DNA of 64,000 nt from Rheinheimera soli (GTDB lineage: Bacteria > Pseudomonadota > Gammaproteobacteria > Enterobacterales > Alteromonadaceae). The stretch covers positions 79,704 to 143,703 of the forward strand of contig NZ_JAJOYU010000009.1 in NCBI RefSeq assembly GCF_021290985.1, given 5' to 3'. Shown piece by piece: positions 44,737 to 54,002 of the stretch (position 1 is its first letter; every line of letters begins with the position of its first letter). The notes under the pieces are model-generated. The model saw nothing but the letters and a program-made list of their open reading frames with translations. It was not told the origin of the DNA and did no database searches. The position numbers and the translations under genes are program-made.

Positions 44737-45972
44737 CTAAAACACCTGAGATTTTTGTTTTACGGGTAATTTTAGTATCACAGATGTCTGGTTGCTGTTT
44801 GACAACCAGCTCACTTCTGCTCCAATGGCTTTAGCCCGGTGCAATTGACTGGCAAGCCCCCTGCCACCATTTTGTATAGCGTCAGTCAGTTCAAATCCAC
44901 TCCCATTGTCAGTCACTATGACAACCACATAATCCCCGTCAAGACGAGTGCTTAGCGTTACTTCTGTGGCTTTGGTGTGTTTAATGATATTGGTGAAAGC
45001 TTCCTGCAAAATACGTAATACATGCAACGAAGTTCTGGGGTCAAGCCAATCCAGTGGAGGTATTTGCGCTACTTTCCAATGCAGTCGTACACCTGTGCTT
45101 TCAAGCCGCCCCCCTAAACGAAATCTCAAGGTGGCCAGCAGTAATAGCAAATCATCATCCACAGGCTCTATCGAATCAATGGCTAATTTCAAATCGTCGA
45201 TGCAATCTTTCAGCACTCCGGCTAATTCGCCCGACTGCATTTTGCCATTTTCAACGACCCGCAACGCACTGACTAGGGACGAACCTAAACCATCATGCAT
45301 TTCCTGCATCAGTCGTTGCCGTTCCTGCTCTAAAGTTTGAGATTTTTCAATAGCGCGTAATTTCGCATTGCTGCTGGCCAGTTCAAATTTCATAGTAATA
45401 GTAGACAAGGTTGTTTTTGTACTATTAAACAGCTGGCCAAGTAAGGCCACAAAGAACAACAACACAGCCATGCACAACGAACGGTAACTGATGTCCTCCA
45501 TACTCCAGAGTTTAGAGGTCATGCCAATTACCTGAGGCAGAGAAAACGCGAGATAAAACAGAGGCACAGGCGATAATGTTGCCAGGCTTCCGCCCAACAT
45601 ACCGGCAAAAACGGCCATCAGTAAAACGCCTTCAACATCACTGACATTGCCAATTACCAACCAGGTGACCATCCCCCACATCATGCCGTCAACCAGATGC
45701 AACAAGGTATAGAACAGGGCAATTCGGCGGGTGTTTGCACCCAGTGAAGGCTGTTTCAGATAGTACCAGCTATAAAGCTGCAATAGCAGGTTTGACGATA
45801 TAGTGGCCACAGCCCACCAATGCAGATAAGGCGTGTTCACTTCGTTGGACAGATTCCACCAGATCAGTAAACAAATAGGAATAATCACTATCGTGCTGCG
45901 AAAATGCCTCATCACCAATGTCAGTTGTTCCTGCAGTATCGGGTTTTCAGCAAAACGAAAAGGATTATGCAT
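44737..45972 (-). CDS. NarL-type sensor histidine kinase
   Basis: This 411-residue kinase has about six transmembrane helices in the first 190 residues without a large sensor domain between them, then a HisKA_3 domain with the phospho-histidine in LMQEMHDGLGSSLV near residue 228 and a HATPase domain with VTDNGSGFELTD near residue 359 and GGRGLASQ. It probably phosphorylates the regulator encoded just upstream (58 bases). The signal is unknown; sensing within the membrane is likely. The pair is divergent from the secretin gene. Confidence 0.92.
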   Translation of the reverse strand: MHNPFRFAENPILQEQLTLVMRHFRSTIVIIPICLLIWWNLSNEVNTPYLHWWAVATISSNLLLQLYSWYYLKQPSLGANTRRIALFYTLLHLVDGMMWGMVTWLVIGNVSDVEGVLLMAVFAGMLGGSLATLSPVPLFYLAFSLPQVIGMTSKLWSMEDISYRSLCMAVLLFFVALLGQLFNSTKTTLSTITMKFELASSNAKLRAIEKSQTLEQERQRLMQEMHDGLGSSLVSALRVVENGKMQSGELAGVLKDCIDDLKLAIDSIEPVDDDLLLLLATLRFRLGGRLESTGVRLHWKVAQIPPLDWLDPRTSLHVLRILQEAFTNIIKHTKATEVTLSTRLDGDYVVVIVTDNGSGFELTDAIQNGGRGLASQLHRAKAIGAEVSWLSNSNQTSVILKLPVKQKSQVF

Positions 45973-46030
45973 TTTTGATATTCAGATACATTCGGCGTCT
46001 TTGTCCATTGATGGATTGCAAAAGAAAGGG

Positions 46031-46714
46031 CTATTTGTCCAGCAAACCCTGGATCCGAGCTTCATAGATAGCCTCAGTTTTGGAGTTCACTTTGAGTTTG
46101 GCATAAATACGCCTGACAAAAGTAAGCACTGTATGATGCGAAACTGACAGCAATGCCGCAATTTCATTCGAGGTAAAGCCTTTGGTAATGAGTTCCAGCA
46201 CTTCTTGTTCACGGGCCGAAAGCGTAACACAGCTTTCCCCTGCCGACGGCAAATTTTTAACCAATATCTGTTCTGGTCGAAACCTCATGAGGATCTTACG
46301 GGCAATCAGCGGACTAATTGGGCTACCGCCAGAATGCAAACTGCGTAGTTCATTGATTAAATTCTGCTGACTGCTGTCTTTTAACAAATAGCCGGTAGCA
46401 CCAGCCTCCAGTGATTTCATCACATTGGATTCATCCGCAAAGGTCGTACTGACCATAATGTTGCAAGTTGGCCAGAGTTGATAAGCCTGTTGCACTAATG
46501 TGATACCAGAGCCATCAGGTAAACCTAAATCTACAATTAAAATATCGACAGGTGGCGATTTGAGTAGTTTTAGCCCGGCAGTAAGATTACCGCTGACCGA
46601 TACCAACATCATGTCTGAAGCCAGCTTCAAAGCCTCTGCAACCGCAGTTTGAAATCCAGTGTCGTCGTCCACTAATGCAATTCGCACAACGGACGGATTA
46701 ATTTGCTGCGACAT
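46031..46714 (-). CDS. NarL/LuxR-type response regulator
   Basis: This 227-residue protein has a receiver domain with the phosphorylated Asp in ILIVDLGLPDGSG near residue 61 and a C-terminal LuxR helix-turn-helix (LSAREQEVLELITKGFTSNE, residues about 160-180). It is first in the operon with the membrane kinase. The 310-base region towards the secretin gene carries a tandem repeat and two palindromes, the most likely targets. Confidence 0.94.
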   Translation of the reverse strand: MSQQINPSVVRIALVDDDTGFQTAVAEALKLASDMMLVSVSGNLTAGLKLLKSPPVDILIVDLGLPDGSGITLVQQAYQLWPTCNIMVSTTFADESNVMKSLEAGATGYLLKDSSQQNLINELRSLHSGGSPISPLIARKILMRFRPEQILVKNLPSAGESCVTLSAREQEVLELITKGFTSNEIAALLSVSHHTVLTFVRRIYAKLKVNSKTEAIYEARIQGLLDK

Positions 46715-46807
46715 ATTCGAAAACTACCCCAAAAAAAGGTTTAGCCGAACATTGTTCTTCACTTTATAGCAGCAAAGGAGAAACAACATACTTTGATAAC
46801 CATTCTT

Positions 46808-46831
46808 GCTATGTACCGGGCTATGTACCGG
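46808..46831. repeat. Tandem 12-bp repeat upstream of response regulator
   Basis: GCTATGTACCGG occurs twice head to tail without a gap. It lies 94 bases upstream of the response-regulator start and about 195 bases upstream of the secretin start. Two copies roughly one helical turn apart would suit a dimeric or cooperative regulator. Confidence 0.75.
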
Positions 46832-46874
46832 CGCATCTTTAGTTACACGCAAATAGCTGGTCGAGTATAGCCTA

Positions 46875-46892
46875 ACTAAACCTTTGTTTAGT
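46875..46892. promoter_or_regulatory. Palindrome upstream of secretin gene
   Basis: ACTAAAC and GTTTAGT form a perfect 7-bp inverted repeat around CTTT. It is the first of two neighbouring inverted repeats before the secretin gene. It may be an operator or a small transcript hairpin. Confidence 0.55.
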
Positions 46893-46900
46893 CTTCTGTT

Positions 46901-46920
46901 TGTCACTAGTTCTAGTGACA
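46901..46920. promoter_or_regulatory. Perfect 20-bp palindrome upstream of secretin gene
   Basis: TGTCACTAGTTCTAGTGACA is a 9-bp perfect inverted repeat around TT. It lies 105 bases upstream of the chosen secretin start, in a good position for an operator. Confidence 0.65.
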
Positions 46921-47024
46921 GACCCTCGTACCTTGATGCGCCTATGATGAGCGCACTTCACAGGGTTAAAAGACCTGCGCTGGCAAAGTTGCAGCGTTTT
47001 GATCAGGCAACAGGAGCTGTACCA

Positions 47025-48998
47025 ATGTTTAAAGGGGTGCCATTTCCGGCAAAACAGCTTTATCCCTTCGCAGTTTCGCTGGCGGTTTGTAGCTTAGTCT
47101 CCTGCACAGCCAACACCAGTACAGGCTCTTTTCAGACAGGCCCTCACAAGTCGCTTGGTGTTGCCAGTGAACGTTACTTACACAAGCCTATTGGCCCTGT
47201 ACAAGAAAATCTGACACAAGGTATCGCTGCTTTAACCGAGGGTGATGCGACAAAAGCAAATCAGGCCTTTAATACAGCCATCTCTCTGGATATGCATAAC
47301 GCCGCTTTACACACAGCCAACGCTTTGGCTTATCAAATCAGAGCCCGCCACGGTGAGCGTGATTTGTTTGAACTGGCTGAAACTGGTTTTCTGATTGCAC
47401 TTGAGCAACAACACGATTCTCAAAACGCTGTGCTGCAATTGGCGCATCTTTATCTTGAAAATAAACAATACAAACAAGCTCAGTTGGCTGCGGCCTATGC
47501 TTTGAAACTGGACGCTGCGGATTTGGAAACTTTGCAGTTGCTGGCCAGTGCTTCTTATTATTTAGGTGAAACAGAGCTGGCGTTGTGGGCGGTGCAGAAG
47601 CTGCGAAACATTGCACCTATGGATGCAACCACAAGCCGGATCTCGCCCATTATTTACGGTTCGGCTGGATTGACGGCCGAAGCCTTGGATCTCTACCAGA
47701 GCACACAGCAGAGTTTTTCAACACAAGACAAACAAAAGCTCAGTCAACGCCTTAACCAGTGGCAACACTCGTATCAATTCAATGATGCTGCAGAGATGAA
47801 GAATAGCACCAGTCCTGCCTTGCCTTTGCATGCTATTGCCGGGAGCGCTAAAGATGCCACTGCTACATCAGGTCCATTGATGTATGCCTGGTCAGACTGC
47901 GTACAACGCCAAACACCGGTTGCAGAAGAAAGTGATGAAAACTACAGCTCTGATGATTCATCAACCCAAGGTGTGGCCGTGGATGAAACCAAAGTATTGC
48001 CCAGTCTGCCCTCACCTTGTGTCGGACGGCCACTGCCACAGATGGCCGTTATTGATGTCGTCATTTTGCGCAACAACCAGTTGAATACCTCCAGCACAGG
48101 TTTAAATTTGCTGGATAACCTTGCCGTCAGCATTCAGAACACAACCAATAAAATAACCACCACCTCCTCAGGTGAACCCAGCGTCACCAACACCACTTTA
48201 ACCAGAGATATAGGTTTGGGTACTTCGGCTGGCGGCGCCATTGCCTATTCGCTGAATATTGCCAATGTCACAGAGCAAACCACTGAAGTGGTCGCTCGCC
48301 CCAGCTTATTGGTGCTGGACCGACAGTCTGCTCAGTTTTTCTCAGGATCAAATATCGCGGTGGGGCTGGCAGGCAGCGATGGTGGTTCAAGTTCATTTAA
48401 TCAAATCAATGTCGGTGTCAGCTTGTCTGTAACCCCTACTTTTATTGACGATGAACATATGCTGTTGAACGTAAAAGCCGCCCGCACCTTTTTTGAACCT
48501 ATCACCGGCTCATCAACCTTCTCGCAATCCGTGCAAACCTCACGCAATACTGTGTCTGCCGCCACTAGTGTCAAAGTGAATGAAACCCTGATTCTATCCG
48601 GTCTGGTGGAAAGTGAAGTGATTTCAGGCAGCTCAGGTGTGCCATTAATTAAAGATATTCCGGGTATTAAAAACCTGTTTTCAAAAAGTACTCAACAGTC
48701 CTATAAAAAATCCGTGTTAATTCTGATCACCCCCAGACGTGTGCCGAGTTACGACAGAACACTGCAAGCTGCTGAAACCGAACAACTGCACGCTGAAGAA
48801 CCCGCAGAAAGCATCAAAGAATTACGTCAGTTTGCCCACAAAGAACTGAGCGAAAAATGGCCGGAACTTGTCGCGCATATTCAACCTATGTCACGCAAAG
48901 CTCGCGCTTTTAACGCCAGAACCAATGACATTCAACTGGATGACTGGTCTGCATTGCCACGGATGAACAACATATTACAAGAGGTGGCTAATCCTTAA
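47025..48998 (+). CDS. TPR-containing secretin-domain lipoprotein
   Basis: From the ATG at 47025 (AGGAG in front) this is a 657-residue protein. A lipoprotein signal ends with LVSC (Cys27). TPR-like repeats fill about residues 55-250, then a low-complexity linker, then a type II/III secretin domain from about residue 350, with the hallmark end GVPLIKDIPGIKNLFS near residue 555. Secretins form large outer-membrane pores. No ATPase, inner-membrane platform, pilin or N0/N1 domain is evident nearby, so it is an orphan. Reading from an upstream ATG at 46884 would hide the signal peptide. Substrate unknown. Confidence 0.85.
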   Translation: MFKGVPFPAKQLYPFAVSLAVCSLVSCTANTSTGSFQTGPHKSLGVASERYLHKPIGPVQENLTQGIAALTEGDATKANQAFNTAISLDMHNAALHTANALAYQIRARHGERDLFELAETGFLIALEQQHDSQNAVLQLAHLYLENKQYKQAQLAAAYALKLDAADLETLQLLASASYYLGETELALWAVQKLRNIAPMDATTSRISPIIYGSAGLTAEALDLYQSTQQSFSTQDKQKLSQRLNQWQHSYQFNDAAEMKNSTSPALPLHAIAGSAKDATATSGPLMYAWSDCVQRQTPVAEESDENYSSDDSSTQGVAVDETKVLPSLPSPCVGRPLPQMAVIDVVILRNNQLNTSSTGLNLLDNLAVSIQNTTNKITTTSSGEPSVTNTTLTRDIGLGTSAGGAIAYSLNIANVTEQTTEVVARPSLLVLDRQSAQFFSGSNIAVGLAGSDGGSSSFNQINVGVSLSVTPTFIDDEHMLLNVKAARTFFEPITGSSTFSQSVQTSRNTVSAATSVKVNETLILSGLVESEVISGSSGVPLIKDIPGIKNLFSKSTQQSYKKSVLILITPRRVPSYDRTLQAAETEQLHAEEPAESIKELRQFAHKELSEKWPELVAHIQPMSRKARAFNARTNDIQLDDWSALPRMNNILQEVANP

Positions 48999-49090
48999 AG
49001 CCGAACTATTTGACTTGTAAATGCTTAAATTTTTTAACTGGATGCTCACTTAAAGCTGTGTTCATCCTAACCAACAACAACCGGAGTTAC

Positions 49091-49495
49091 ATGATGAACT
49101 TAAAGAAACATTTCACTTTATCTATTGCTGCAACAGCAGTGCTTTTATTAACAGCTGGCCAGGCTCATGCTCAGTCTGGCTCACGCCTGTGCGGTTTTAT
49201 CGCTGTTGATACGCCAAACAAAGTAGGCTTGCTTTACGAAGCCAGAACCAAAGATGCGTCGTACAAAAAGCAATGTGATGAAGCCATCAGCAAAATGAAG
49301 CAAAAAATTGATACTACCCCACAGCTGAAAGCAATGAAGTGGCAGGAAGTAAAACGTTGGACATGCGAAGATGTAGGCAATAAAGGCTTTACTAACCAAG
49401 GTGAAAGCGCTGATATGTGTGAAAAAATGGAAGCCAAAGTAGGCTACAAAGTCACTAAAGCGGGCGCTGCTTCAGCAACGTACGCAAAGCAGTAA
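49091..49495 (+). CDS. Small secreted four-cysteine protein
   Basis: This 134-residue protein has a clear signal peptide ending GQAHA (about residue 27). The mature protein of about 107 residues is basic and has four cysteines (RLCGF, KQCDE, WTCED, DMCEK), fitting two disulfides. I chose the ATG at 49091, after CCGGAG; the ATG at 49010 lies before the signal peptide. I do not recognise the family. It follows the secretin gene by 92 bases and ends at a very long terminator stem, so it may be co-expressed and even exported by the secretin (inference). Confidence 0.78.
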   Translation: MMNLKKHFTLSIAATAVLLLTAGQAHAQSGSRLCGFIAVDTPNKVGLLYEARTKDASYKKQCDEAISKMKQKIDTTPQLKAMKWQEVKRWTCEDVGNKGFTNQGESADMCEKMEAKVGYKVTKAGAASATYAKQ

Positions 49496-49503
49496 ATATC
49501 TGA

Positions 49504-49552
49504 AAGCCACCGGATAGCCCGCAACAAAGAGTCTGGCTATCCGGTGGCTTAT
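49504..49552 (+). terminator. Long-stem terminator after small secreted protein gene
   Basis: AAGCCACCGGATAGCC pairs perfectly over 16 bp with GGCTATCCGGTGGCTT, around a 15-base loop. It starts eight bases after the stop codon. The stem is longer than most terminators and the T-run is short (TT-A-TT). Confidence 0.75.
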
Positions 49553-49647
49553 TACTCCTGCAATAAGCTCCCCTGCCCGTAATTTTTACACTCTGAGTTC
49601 AATTTGTTTTAAGCTGTGATTGTCAGAACAAAAACCATGGAACTCAT

Positions 49648-51738
49648 ATGAAAATCAAAGTATTAAGTCTGCTGACTTTGTTAGCTTGCTCCGGCTCGGC
49701 TTGGGCGGATGAACAGTATTCTTACACTATTCTGGTCGACAATGGCGTCAAAGCCGGCGAGCAGATTGTTAATGTGAATGACGACGGCGAAATCAGTGTC
49801 CGCTACATCTTTAAAGACAATGGCCGTGGCCCTGAACTGGATGAAAAAATCAGCTTAAACAAAGAGGGTTTTATCAAGGATTATCAGGCCAAAGGCAATA
49901 CCACTTTTGGTTCTGTCATTAACGAAAGGTTTAAAGTGACAGGTAATAACGCCAGTTGGAGTACAGGCAAAGAACAAAGCAAAGCCAAGTATCAGCAAAA
50001 CGCCTTGTATCTGCCGGTGGATGGCTCGCCTTATCTGTCGTCTATTGCGATAGCCGCCATAGCCAAAAGTGGCAAAAATTCCTTGCCTTTGCTACCAAGC
50101 GGTACTTTAACTCAGGAAGTTGTCAGCGAACTTATGGTAGATAACGGCGGTGAAAAGCAGCAGGTGCAGTTACTAGTGCAAACAGGCGTAGGTTTTGAGC
50201 CTAATTTTGTCTGGGCCACCCAAGGTGAAAACCCACGGTTGTTCGCTTATTTGATACCGGGTTATGTCACGCTGATTGAAGAAGGCTGGCAGCATAATGC
50301 CAAAGCTATGCTTGATATCCAACAAAAAGCTGAAACGCTTTTACTGGAAAAGCTGGCGCTGTTGCCGAAAAAACTCAGTGGTCTGACTGTCGTTCGTAAT
50401 GCCAGAATTTTTGACAGCACAACACTGAAACTAAGTAGTCCAAGTGACATCTATCTGTTGCGCGGCAAAATCACCAGCATAGTGCCAACAGGTTCACTGC
50501 AAAGCCCAGTCGCTCATGAAATTGATGCAGCCAACCGTATTGTATTGCCTGGCCTGTTTGATATGCATGGTCACCTTTCGCGTTGGGAAGGTCCGCTGCA
50601 TTTAGCGGCCGGTGTCACCACCTTGCGTGATATGGGCAATGACAATGCAACCTTGCAACAAATGATCGATGAAATTGACACGGATCAGCTGTTGGCGCCT
50701 ACCATAGTGCCGACAGGTTTTCTGGAAGGCGAAAGCGCCTACTCTGCCCGCAACGGTTTTGTCATTAAAGATCTCGCTGAAGCAAAAAATGCCATCGACT
50801 GGTATGCAGCTCATGGTTATCCGCAGCTAAAAATTTATAACTCTTTCCCAAAAGAAATTCTCAAAGATACCGTGACTTACGCCCATAGCCGTGGCTTGCG
50901 GGTTAGCGGTCATGTACCGGCTTTTCTCAAAGCTGAAGATGCTATAGCGGCAGGTTTTGATGAAATTCAGCATATTAATCAACTGATGCTGAATTTCCTG
51001 GTCAAACCCGACACTGATACCCGCACCTTAGACCGTTTTTACCTGCCAGCCAAACAAGTAGCCGACTTAGATCTGCAGGGCAAAGCAGTACAGGACTTTA
51101 TCCGGCTGCTGAAAAAGCACAATGTGACTGTCGACCCAACACTGGCGACTTTTGATTTCCTGAAAAAAACCGATGGCACAGTGGGTGAACCATGGCGCGC
51201 TATAGTCACACACTTACCACCTGACATTCAGCGTGCTTATGCCAGGGCAGAACTGGATATTCCGGATCAAGCCTCTGCCGAGCTGTATGCCAAATCCTAC
51301 GCCAAAATGGTCGAATTTGTTGGCATGATGTACAAAGCTGGCATTCCGGTGGTCGCAGGTACAGACGAGCTGGCAGGCTTTACCTTGCAAGGTGAACTGG
51401 AGTTATTAGTCAAAGCTGGCCTGACAGCCGCTGAAGCTTTGCAGGTCGCCACCTTAAACGGTGCACGATACAGCAAAGTGGACCAACACAAAGGCCAGAT
51501 TAAAGTGGGTTTTGACGCCGACTTATTGCTGGTCGATGGCGATCCAACTAAAAACATAGCCGATATCCGTAAACTGGCCTTGGTGATCACCCAAGGCAAA
51601 GCTATGGTTCCGGCTGACTTATACCGCAAACTGGGTGTCGAACCTTTTGTCAAAGATCAGGTGAAAATCCGCGACTTTGCGACAGAAGCAGGACAAGGGG
51701 GCGGCAAAACCCGAGCAGGACACCGACATTTGCATTAA
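49648..51738 (+). CDS. Secreted amidohydrolase with N-terminal extra domain
   Basis: This 696-residue protein has a signal peptide ending GSAWA (residue 20), a beta-rich domain of about 220 residues, then an amidohydrolase barrel. Metal-site residues are present: HGH in FDMHGHLSRW near residue 308, the lysine in LKIYNSF near residue 397, histidines in VSGHVPA and IQHINQ near residues 424 and 445, and the aspartate in AGTDELAG near residue 573. It is probably a periplasmic metal-dependent hydrolase such as a peptidase or imidazolonepropionase relative. The substrate is unknown. Confidence 0.85.
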   Translation: MKIKVLSLLTLLACSGSAWADEQYSYTILVDNGVKAGEQIVNVNDDGEISVRYIFKDNGRGPELDEKISLNKEGFIKDYQAKGNTTFGSVINERFKVTGNNASWSTGKEQSKAKYQQNALYLPVDGSPYLSSIAIAAIAKSGKNSLPLLPSGTLTQEVVSELMVDNGGEKQQVQLLVQTGVGFEPNFVWATQGENPRLFAYLIPGYVTLIEEGWQHNAKAMLDIQQKAETLLLEKLALLPKKLSGLTVVRNARIFDSTTLKLSSPSDIYLLRGKITSIVPTGSLQSPVAHEIDAANRIVLPGLFDMHGHLSRWEGPLHLAAGVTTLRDMGNDNATLQQMIDEIDTDQLLAPTIVPTGFLEGESAYSARNGFVIKDLAEAKNAIDWYAAHGYPQLKIYNSFPKEILKDTVTYAHSRGLRVSGHVPAFLKAEDAIAAGFDEIQHINQLMLNFLVKPDTDTRTLDRFYLPAKQVADLDLQGKAVQDFIRLLKKHNVTVDPTLATFDFLKKTDGTVGEPWRAIVTHLPPDIQRAYARAELDIPDQASAELYAKSYAKMVEFVGMMYKAGIPVVAGTDELAGFTLQGELELLVKAGLTAAEALQVATLNGARYSKVDQHKGQIKVGFDADLLLVDGDPTKNIADIRKLALVITQGKAMVPADLYRKLGVEPFVKDQVKIRDFATEAGQGGGKTRAGHRHLH

Positions 51739-51763
51739 GACCAACACTTAGTACCGTTCATAC

Positions 51764-51793
51764 AAAAGCCTCTGAAATCTCAGAGGCTTTTAA
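51764..51793. terminator. Bidirectional terminator between amidohydrolase and manD
   Basis: AAAAGCCTCTGA and TCAGAGGCTTTT form a perfect 12-bp stem around AATC between two convergent genes. The A/T ends give a T-run on both strands. Confidence 0.9.
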
Positions 51794-51825
51794 ATACGCC
51801 CCCCCCACTATTACCCGTTAAATAA

Positions 51826-53034
51826 TCACCAGTTAAACATGGTGCCGTCTTCTAACCGATTCACCGGCAGATAAGCACGTTGATAGGGGTATTTAGCGGC
51901 CAGCTTTTCATCAATATCCACACCATGACCCGGTGTTTCACCAATTTTCAGGTAGCCATTGTCAAAGTGATAGTCGTGTGGGAATACCTCGTCGGTTTCC
52001 GGCGTATGGCGCATATATTCCTGAATACCAAAGTTGGGCACCCAGGTATCAAAGTGCAGCGCAGCACCCATAGTCACAGGGCTTAAATCTGTCGCGCCAT
52101 GGAAACCTGTGCGGACATGATACAACTCAGCCAGATGAGCAATACGGCGTAAATGCGTGATACCGCCACCGTGGACAATGGTGGTGCGAATATAGTCAAT
52201 CAGCTGTTCGCTGATCAATTGCTGACAATCATGGATAGAAGAAAACACTTCGCCCACAGCAATAGGCGTAGTCGTATGCTGACGGAATAAACGGAACCCC
52301 TCCTGTAACTCAGCAGGCACAGCATCTTCCAGCCAAAATAGTTTATAGGGTTCTAACGACTTACCTAATTGCGCAGCTTCAATAGGAGTTAAGCGATGGT
52401 GGGTGTCGTGTAATAAGTGGTGATCAAAACCATAGGTATCACGCAGAGTTTCAAACAGTTTAGGCACAGAGTTTAAATACTTGCTGGTCGACCAAAGGTT
52501 TTCAGTCGGCAGATTACCATCTGCTGGTTCGTAATACATTCTATCGCCGGACACACCATAAGTGCTTGCAAGGCCAGGCACACCGCTCTGAGCCCGGATC
52601 GCTTTGTAACCCATATCGATATAACGGCCTACTTCAGCTACTGTTTCTGCTATATCACGGCCATTAGCATGACCATAGACCATCACGCCGTCACGGCTAC
52701 GGCCACCCAATAGCTGATACAACGGCATATTGGCGGCTTTGGCTTTAATATCCCACAGCGCCACGTCTATGGCGGCAATAGCTGTCATACCGACAGGGCC
52801 ACGACGCCAGTATGCGCCACGATAAAAAAACTGCCAGATATCTTCTATACGACTGGCATCACGGCCAATCAGGCAAGGGATCAGGTGATCCTGCAAATAA
52901 CTGGCAACTGCCAGTTCACGGCCATTGAGGGTTGCATCCCCTATGCCATACAGGCCCTGATCTGTGGTGATTTTTATAGTGACAAAGTTCCTGCCCGGGC
53001 AGGTCACAATAACTTTTGCATCAATAATTTTCAT
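51826..53034 (-). CDS. manD: ManD/RspA-type D-mannonate dehydratase
   Basis: This 402-residue enolase-superfamily protein matches the ManD/RspA group, which dehydrates D-mannonate and related sugar acids. It has [20 protein letters not shown] near the N-terminus, the metal-binding residues around [11 protein letters not shown] and [11 protein letters not shown], and [13 protein letters not shown] in the barrel. The C-terminal GTMFNW is typical. I start at 53034, behind GAGGAATATT; an upstream ATG adds four residues. It is divergent from a GntR regulator, with three operators between. ManD enzymes vary in activity, so the exact sugar acid is uncertain. Confidence 0.92.
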   Translation of the reverse strand: MKIIDAKVIVTCPGRNFVTIKITTDQGLYGIGDATLNGRELAVASYLQDHLIPCLIGRDASRIEDIWQFFYRGAYWRRGPVGMTAIAAIDVALWDIKAKAANMPLYQLLGGRSRDGVMVYGHANGRDIAETVAEVGRYIDMGYKAIRAQSGVPGLASTYGVSGDRMYYEPADGNLPTENLWSTSKYLNSVPKLFETLRDTYGFDHHLLHDTHHRLTPIEAAQLGKSLEPYKLFWLEDAVPAELQEGFRLFRQHTTTPIAVGEVFSSIHDCQQLISEQLIDYIRTTIVHGGGITHLRRIAHLAELYHVRTGFHGATDLSPVTMGAALHFDTWVPNFGIQEYMRHTPETDEVFPHDYHFDNGYLKIGETPGHGVDIDEKLAAKYPYQRAYLPVNRLEDGTMFNW

Positions 53035-53142
53035 AATATTCCTCAAAATAGCTTAGTGAGACTGCCTTAGAGCAAGCTTCAATTCATCAAACTCAAATGC
53101 CAGATCAGCCGTTGCTCTTGAATTGTGCTGGTCGACAGATTA

Positions 53143-53219
53143 AATTGGTCAGGCCTATTGATTAACACTAACATTTGGCCTGTCCAATTTGCAATATTAA
53201 ATATTTGGCCAGACCAAAA
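53143..53219. promoter_or_regulatory. Three 17-bp GntR operators spaced by 30 bp
   Basis: Three copies of a palindrome of the form ATTTGG-N5-CCAATT start at 53143 (AATTGGTCAGGCCTATT), 53173 (ATTTGGCCTGTCCAATT) and 53203 (ATTTGGCCAGACCAAAA). The start-to-start distance is exactly 30 bp both times, close to three helical turns. They fill the gap between manD and the GntR gene. The half-site TTGG/CCAA resembles operators of UxuR/ExuR-type FCD regulators. Confidence 0.85.
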
Positions 53220-53235
53220 TAAATTTGAAGCCAAG

Positions 53236-53973
53236 ATGACACAAATAACAGACTCTCCACTGAAGCTCAGTACAGAACGCAGCCAGGCCAATAGCCCACG
53301 CTTGTATTTATTGATCGCCGACAAGTTGGCGCAAAACATTGCCAAAGGTGAATTAAATCCGGGCGATCGGCTACCAGCAGAACGCGATTTGGCGCAGCAA
53401 TACGACGTTAGCCGCCAGACGGTGCGTGAAGCATTAATAGCGCTGGAAGTGTCGGGACTGGTGGAAATTAAACCGGGATCAGGCGTCTATGTACTGAAAT
53501 CTGCCGCATTAAAAAGCTCCATTTTGGCCGATGACGCTCCAGGCCCTCTGGAAATTATGGAAGCCCGATTGTTGGTGGAAGGTGATGCAGCGGCATTGGC
53601 GGCAGAGCGTATCAGTAATGAGGAACTGTTAAAACTCAAAGCTTATTTAAGCCAGATGACGGCTTTAGTTGCAGCACAAAAAACCTCTGAAGCCGAAGCT
53701 TTTGATGGTAAGTTTCATCAGCTGATTGCCAGCGCAACCCGCAATAGCGCTTTGCAATCTATGGTGGAGTGGTTATGGACCTTGCGTGAGTCGTCGGAAA
53801 TCAGCCGGCTATTTGCCGAAAAAATCCGTCGGCAGGTGGCTGGCCCAAATATTCAGGCGCATGAAAAAATTTATCAATGCCTGAGCCGCCGTGACGCGGC
53901 TGGTGCCAGAGCAGCGATGCAGGAGCATATAGCCCAAGTGACTGACGCTTATATTTTGTTGGTATCAGACTGA
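53236..53973 (+). CDS. GntR-family regulator, FCD subgroup
   Basis: From the ATG at 53236 this is a 245-residue FadR/FCD-type GntR regulator. The winged helix has LNPGDRLPAERDLAQQY and VSRQTVREALIALEVSG (about residues 33-65), followed by an all-helical ligand domain with EARLLVEGDAAALAAERI near residue 110. It is divergent from manD and probably controls it in response to a sugar acid. The four operator copies nearby indicate autoregulation. An upstream reading-frame extension crosses the operators and is rejected. Confidence 0.92.
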   Translation: MTQITDSPLKLSTERSQANSPRLYLLIADKLAQNIAKGELNPGDRLPAERDLAQQYDVSRQTVREALIALEVSGLVEIKPGSGVYVLKSAALKSSILADDAPGPLEIMEARLLVEGDAAALAAERISNEELLKLKAYLSQMTALVAAQKTSEAEAFDGKFHQLIASATRNSALQSMVEWLWTLRESSEISRLFAEKIRRQVAGPNIQAHEKIYQCLSRRDAAGARAAMQEHIAQVTDAYILLVSD

Positions 53974-54002
53974 TACAGGCAAAGTTGTCGAACAAAGCGC
54001 AG

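Noticed and set aside
44948..45340. 130-codon plus-strand frame opposite the NarL-type kinase
   Set aside because: It is the antisense shadow of a kinase with all conserved motifs in the right frame.
51799..51806. Run of eight C between amidohydrolase and manD as a phase-variation tract
   Set aside because: It lies downstream of both convergent genes and outside any promoter or coding region.
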